Assembly (NCBI GenBank): GCA_913020095.1
Contig: CAJWAH010000041.1
Location: 1-10,368, forward strand
Direction: 5' to 3'
DNA: 10,368 bases
Source: an uncultured Synechococcus sp.
GTDB taxonomy: Bacteria > Cyanobacteriota > Cyanobacteriia > PCC-6307 > Cyanobiaceae
The notes under the pieces are model-generated. The model ran no database searches, was not told the origin of the DNA, and was given only the letters and a program-made list of their open reading frames with translations. This document shows, piece by piece, positions 7,212-10,368 of this stretch (its first letter is position 1; each line of letters starts with the position of its first letter). The position numbers were made by a program, and so were the translations under genes.

Positions 7212-7791
7212 TCACAGCAGCCACGCACTGCTCCAGGTTTTGGGCGCCAGTGTCGAGGCAAAGCTCGGGCTTCTCCGGCGCCTCGTAGGGGCTGGAAATG
7301 CCGGTGAACTCCTTGATCTGCCCAGCGCGGGCCTTGGCGTAGAGCCCCTTGGGATCGCGGGATTCGCACACCGCCAGATCAGCAGCGCAATGAATCTCGA
7401 GGAAATCACCATCGGCCACCAGGGCGCGCGCCTTGTCACGGTCAGCGCGGAAGGGTGAGACGAAGGCGGTGAGCACGATCACGCCCGCATCGAGGAACAG
7501 CTTGGCCACCTCACCGATGCGGCGAATGTTTTCCTCGCGGTCGGCATCCGAGAAGCCCAGGTCTTTGCAGAGGCCATGGCGGATGTTGTCGCCATCGAGC
7601 ACGTAGGTGGCAAGGCCACGCTCAAACAAGGCCGCATTCACCGCGTTGGCCAACGTGCTTTTGCCCGATCCCGACAGGCCGGTGAACCACAGGATGGAGC
7701 TGCTATGACCGCGCTTGCTGGCCCGGGCCTGACGATCCACCGAGGCTTCATGCCAAACGATGTTGGTGGCCTTGGGGGTGGTTGCGGTCAT
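7168..7791 (-). CDS. cysC: CysC, adenylylsulfate (APS) kinase
   Basis: A 207-residue kinase that phosphorylates adenosine 5'-phosphosulfate with ATP to give PAPS, for sulfate reduction or sulfation. It shows the Walker A loop GLSGSGKST (38-46), the APS-binding YVLDGDNIRHGL region (63-74), FSDADREENIRRIGEVAKLF (80-99), the AFVSPFRADRDKAR segment (109-122) containing the conserved SPFRADR motif, and the DPKGLYAKARAGQIKEFTGI lid region with SPYEAPEKPEL after it. All motifs expected of an active kinase are intact and length is typical for a stand-alone CysC, with no fused sulfurylase. The ATG at 7791 is preferred over an in-frame GTG at 7797; neither has a clear ribosome binding site. It follows the SUI1-domain gene on the same strand by about 32 bp, and its 3' end overlaps the transporter gene by 44 bp. 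Confidence 0.95.
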   Translation of the reverse strand: MTATTPKATNIVWHEASVDRQARASKRGHSSSILWFTGLSGSGKSTLANAVNAALFERGLATYVLDGDNIRHGLCKDLGFSDADREENIRRIGEVAKLFLDAGVIVLTAFVSPFRADRDKARALVADGDFLEIHCAADLAVCESRDPKGLYAKARAGQIKEFTGISSPYEAPEKPELCLDTGAQNLEQCVAAVINLLEERGVLKAAA

Positions 7792-7823
7792 GACCACGGG
7801 GTGAAGTGGGGGCCCATTGTCCC

Positions 7824-8150
7824 CTAGCCGCCGGCCCGCTTCGGGCGATACCCCTCACTGGCCAATAACTCCAGGGCCAGATCCACCTGATCACCCTGCA
7901 GCTCAATCACACCGTCTTTGGCCGTGCCGCCGCTGCCGATGCGGGTCTTGAGCTTTTTAAGCAGCGCCTTGAAGCCGGCCCCATCGAGCTCCAAACCGCG
8001 GATCACCGTCACGGTCTTCCCGCCCTTGCCGCCCCGGGTGGGCTGCACCCGCACCACTTGCTGGGCCTTGGGCAACGGCTCGGAGGCAGCGGCCGCTGGG
8101 CGCTGCAAACTGGCGTCACTACTGAATTCCTGCCAGCCCCCCTTGGGCAT
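7824..8150 (-). CDS. SUI1/eIF1-domain protein (YciH-like)
   Basis: A 108-residue protein with a SUI1 domain at about 40-105. The domain is shared by eukaryotic and archaeal eIF1, which monitors start-codon selection on the small ribosomal subunit, and by bacterial YciH, whose role is less clear. Visible hallmarks are RGGKGGKTVTVIRGLEL (39-55), FKALLKKLKTRIGSGGTAKD (60-79) and VIELQGDQVDLALELLASEGYRPKRAG (81-107). The first 35 or so residues are a low-complexity, probably flexible leader. The ATG at 8150 is preceded by GGGAGG on the minus strand, but only two bases away, which is a tight spacing. The start abuts the divergent methyltransferase gene. It lies upstream of cysC and is probably co-transcribed with it. 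A role in translation is inferred from the family, not shown. Confidence 0.92.
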   Translation of the reverse strand: MPKGGWQEFSSDASLQRPAAAASEPLPKAQQVVRVQPTRGGKGGKTVTVIRGLELDGAGFKALLKKLKTRIGSGGTAKDGVIELQGDQVDLALELLASEGYRPKRAGG

Positions 8151-8178
8151 GGACCTCCCGCAATCCCCCGCATTGTCG

Positions 8179-9156
8179 ATGAACACCGCCTCCCAGGCGC
8201 CCCAGTGGGCGGACTCCAGCCGCGGACTGGGCCGGCTGATCGAGTCGCTGATCAGCATTGGGCTGCTGCGGCGTCCGCTGTTTTTTCAGGCGCGGCAACT
8301 GATCATTCGCACCGCCGAGCGCAACGGCATTCCCTGGCGTGCGCGACGCCAAGAGCTTCAGCAAGCCGCCGAACCACTGCTCGAGCAAAGCCGCACAACG
8401 GATCTGAGCATTCCGGAGTACTACCGGGTTCGCTTCCATGCCTACGAGCAGGGCAATCTCTGCTGGCAAGCCGCGGCTGAAGCTGAGCAGGCCACCGATG
8501 CCATGGCGCTGCGGGTGTGGCCCGATGAACAACTCAGCCCTCAGCAAGCCCAAGAGCGTCTGCGTCTGGCGATCCACCGCTGCGCCGAGCCGCTGCTGGA
8601 TCAAGCCATTGAGCGGGTGCTGGACATCGGCTGTTCCGTTGGCGTCAGCACCCAAGCGCTAGCCCAGTGGCTGAATGCCCGCGCTGAGGCACAAGGTGTT
8701 GCCAAACCGGAGGTGATTGGACTCGACCTCTCCGCGGAGATGTTGGCGGTGGCGCGGGTGCGCGATCAGCAAGGGCTCGTGAGCCAGTGGCGCCATGGCG
8801 CTGCCGAGGCCACCGGGCTGGAGCCCATGAGCCTGGATCTGATCAGCCTGCAATTTGTTTGCCATGAGCTGCCGCAAACCGCCACGGCAAACGTGCTGAG
8901 CGAAGCAGCGCGGCTGCTGCGCCCAGGCGGGGTGCTGCTGATGGTGGATCAAGACCCCGGCTCAGCGGTGCTGCAGCGATTGCCTGCGGCGGTGGCAACG
9001 TTGCTGAAGAGCACCGAGCCCTACATCGAGCAGTATTTCGCCCTCGACATGCCCGCAGCCCTCAGAGCTGCCGGTTTTGAGGAGTTGCAGATTGCAGCCT
9101 GCGACCCCAGGCACCGGGTGATTGCCTGCAAGCGCTCCACTCCCCCTTGCCCCTAG
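8179..9156 (+). CDS. Class I SAM-dependent methyltransferase, cyanobacterial type, substrate unknown
   Basis: A 325-residue protein with a C-terminal Rossmann-type methyltransferase domain (about 140-320): motif I VLDIGCSVGVST (147-158), the acidic residue of motif II in VIGLDLSAEMLAVAR (179-193), SLDLISLQFVCHELP (218-232) and the late ARLLRPGGVLLMVDQDPGS segment (244-262). The N-terminal half carries SIPEYYRVRFHAYEQGNLCWQAAAEAEQAT (77-106), a block I associate with a methyltransferase group conserved in cyanobacteria and plastids, of unknown substrate; that is recollection, not a search. No transmembrane segment or signal peptide is seen. The start is uncertain: ATG 8179 is used here, while ATG 8149 would add ten residues and overlap the divergent SUI1 start by two bases. 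The next gene on this strand is the small ORF before trpB. Confidence 0.88.
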   Translation: MNTASQAPQWADSSRGLGRLIESLISIGLLRRPLFFQARQLIIRTAERNGIPWRARRQELQQAAEPLLEQSRTTDLSIPEYYRVRFHAYEQGNLCWQAAAEAEQATDAMALRVWPDEQLSPQQAQERLRLAIHRCAEPLLDQAIERVLDIGCSVGVSTQALAQWLNARAEAQGVAKPEVIGLDLSAEMLAVARVRDQQGLVSQWRHGAAEATGLEPMSLDLISLQFVCHELPQTATANVLSEAARLLRPGGVLLMVDQDPGSAVLQRLPAAVATLLKSTEPYIEQYFALDMPAALRAAGFEELQIAACDPRHRVIACKRSTPPCP

Positions 9157-9197
9157 GGCACCAAGCGCTTAGCTGAGCGGGACCGGCTGCCGCTGCC

Positions 9198-9389
9198 TTG
9201 GACGCCTCACCACCACTGAATGTGCAGATGCTGGAGGTGCGCTTCAGCGATCCCCATAACCAGCAAACCTGCGCCGAGGTGGGGCTGAACCTGGCTGACG
9301 CCAGCGCCAACCGCTGCCGGGGCGAGCAGGGCCGCATCCAAATCCTTGAGCCCTATGGCTGGCCTCCCTTAACCCCACCGGCTCCCTAG
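9198..9389 (+). CDS. Possible small protein upstream of trpB
   Basis: A 63-codon ORF opens with TTG at 9198; GTG 9222 and ATG 9228 are alternative starts, the last giving 53 residues. It ends with TAG at 9387-9389, 24 bp before trpB, on the same strand. The predicted peptide is acidic to neutral with two cysteines (QTCAEVG and NRCRGEQG) and a proline-rich end; its middle (VRFSDPHNQQTCAEVGLNLA) looks like a folded protein rather than random translation of GC-rich DNA. No family is recognised, and there is no clear ribosome binding site. In favour: it fills the only sizeable gap in an otherwise packed region. Against: its shortness and the weak start. Probably real but unproven. Confidence 0.5.
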   Translation: MDASPPLNVQMLEVRFSDPHNQQTCAEVGLNLADASANRCRGEQGRIQILEPYGWPPLTPPAP

Positions 9390-9413
9390 GCTGACGCCAA
9401 CTTGATTGCGCCG

Positions 9414-10368
9414 GTGACCAGCACGCTGCCCAACTCTGCGGCCCTGGATGCCGCCTCTCGCCCTGACGGTTTGGGCCGCTTCGGCCGTTTTGGCGGTCAA
9501 TACGTTCCTGAAACGCTGATGCCAGCGCTGGCTGAGCTGGAGACTGCCGCCGCTGAAGCCTGGCAAGACAAGGCCTTCACCGATCGCCTCAACGCGCTGC
9601 TGCGCGATTACGTGGGCCGGCCCAGCCCCCTCTATGAAGCCGAGCGCCTCAGCGAGCACTACCGCCGCGCTGACGGCGGCCCGCGCATCTGGCTCAAGCG
9701 CGAGGACCTGAACCACACCGGCGCCCACAAAATCAACAACGCCCTGGGCCAAGCGCTATTGGCCCTGCGCATGGGCAAAAAGCGGATCATTGCTGAAACC
9801 GGCGCTGGCCAGCATGGCGTGGCTACCGCCACCGTCTGCGCCCGCTTCGGCCTGGACTGCGTCATCTACATGGGCGCTGAAGACATGCGCCGTCAGGCCC
9901 TCAACGTCTTCCGCATGCGTCTGTTGGGCGCCACCGTTCAACCGGTAACGGCCGGCACCGCCACCTTGAAAGACGCCACCAGCGAAGCGATTCGCGATTG
10001 GGTCACCAACGTCGAGAGCACCCACTACATCCTCGGCTCGGTGGCTGGCCCGCATCCCTACCCGATGCTGGTGCGCGACTTCCACGCCTGCATTGGCCGG
10101 GAAACCCGCCAGCAATGCCACGACGCCTTTGGCCGGCTTCCCGATGTGTTGTTGGCCTGTGTGGGTGGCGGCTCCAATGCCATGGGCCTATTTCACCCAT
10201 TTGTCGGCGACACCAGCGTTCGCCTGATCGGCGTTGAAGCTGCCGGTGAAGGGGTCGCCAGTGGTCGCCATGCCGCCACGATCACCGAAGGGCGAACGGG
10301 CGTTCTGCATGGGGCCATGAGCCTGCTGCTGCAGGACGGCGATGGCCAGGTGATGGAGGCCCACTCCA
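9414..10368 (+). CDS. trpB: TrpB, tryptophan synthase beta subunit, 5' part
   Basis: The first 318 codons of trpB are present; the frame is open to the right edge, so about the last quarter of the usual 400 or so residues is missing. The beta subunit condenses indole, delivered from TrpA through a tunnel, with serine to form tryptophan using PLP. Motifs: [19 protein letters not shown] (21-39), [13 protein letters not shown] (68-80), [20 protein letters not shown] (94-113) with PLP lysine Lys106, [15 protein letters not shown] (125-139) with catalytic Glu128, [21 protein letters not shown] (153-173), and the PLP phosphate loop [10 protein letters not shown] (251-260). It is the TrpB1 type. The start is GTG at 9414, giving an N-terminus TSTLPNS that resembles picocyanobacterial TrpB; an in-frame TTG at 9402 is less likely. 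No trpA or trp attenuator is visible; the upstream neighbour is the small ORF. Confidence 0.96.
   Translation, partial: MTSTLPNSAALDAASRPDGLGRFGRFGGQYVPETLMPALAELETAAAEAWQDKAFTDRLNALLRDYVGRPSPLYEAERLSEHYRRADGGPRIWLKREDLNHTGAHKINNALGQALLALRMGKKRIIAETGAGQHGVATATVCARFGLDCVIYMGAEDMRRQALNVFRMRLLGATVQPVTAGTATLKDATSEAIRDWVTNVESTHYILGSVAGPHPYPMLVRDFHACIGRETRQQCHDAFGRLPDVLLACVGGGSNAMGLFHPFVGDTSVRLIGVEAAGEGVASGRHAATITEGRTGVLHGAMSLLLQDGDGQVMEAHS

Noticed and set aside
8119..8655. Minus-strand open frame of 178 codons across the SUI1/methyltransferase boundary
   Set aside because: It runs through the SAM-binding region of the methyltransferase and the 5' end of SUI1 in the wrong frame; both true genes have strong motifs.
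9165..9182. Possible hairpin after the methyltransferase gene (CGCT...AGCG)
   Set aside because: The stem is only four to five base pairs and is not followed by a T run, so it does not support a Rho-independent terminator.
1..10368. Search for tRNA, rRNA, CRISPR, insertion sequence ends, phage or defence genes and base-composition breaks
   Set aside because: Nothing was seen; coding genes fill the window with similar codon use throughout, and no direct repeat series or terminal inverted repeats stood out by eye.

Overview
The window looks like chromosomal core DNA of a unicellular picocyanobacterium of the Synechococcus/Cyanobium type. This rests on the high G+C content, very compact gene packing, a chlorophyll biosynthesis gene (Mg-protoporphyrin IX methyltransferase, ChlM), an eIF1/SUI1-like protein beside APS kinase, two copies of the cyanobacterial octamer GCGATCGC, and proteins that resemble Synechococcus/Prochlorococcus homologues from memory. 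No tRNA, rRNA, CRISPR array, insertion sequence, phage gene or integration site was seen. The genus assignment is inference.

Layout from left to right. (1) The 3' end of rsmH (+) meets a cysteine desulfurase gene (-) tail to tail with a short overlap. (2) Diverging from the desulfurase is a rightward run: an unrecognised small exported protein, a NarL/FixJ-type response regulator, and an RluA-type pseudouridine synthase homologue whose usual catalytic aspartate is glycine. (3) That run converges, with a 53-bp overlap, on a leftward pair nagA-chlM. (4) purE and an AI-2E/PerM-family membrane protein run rightward, diverging from nagA across 38 bp. (5) The membrane protein gene overlaps the tail of cysC, which is read leftward behind a SUI1-domain gene. 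(6) Diverging from SUI1 is a SAM-dependent methyltransferase, then a small uncertain ORF, then trpB, which runs off the right edge.

The genes are mostly housekeeping: rRNA modification (RsmH, perhaps the RluA homologue), sulfur mobilisation and assimilation (cysteine desulfurase, CysC), amino-sugar recycling (NagA), chlorophyll synthesis (ChlM), purine synthesis (PurE), tryptophan synthesis (TrpB) and translation (SUI1-like). They do not form one pathway; the arrangement alternates convergent and divergent short transcription units with almost no intergenic DNA. No gap exceeds 300 bases. The longest stretch without a confidently called gene is about 257 bases before trpB, and it holds the small ORF.

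I did not find a convincing new multi-gene system. The points most worth checking are the Asp-to-Gly change in the pseudouridine synthase motif, the unrecognised exported protein next to the response regulator, the tail-to-tail gene overlaps, the abutting SUI1/methyltransferase starts, and the small ORF before trpB.
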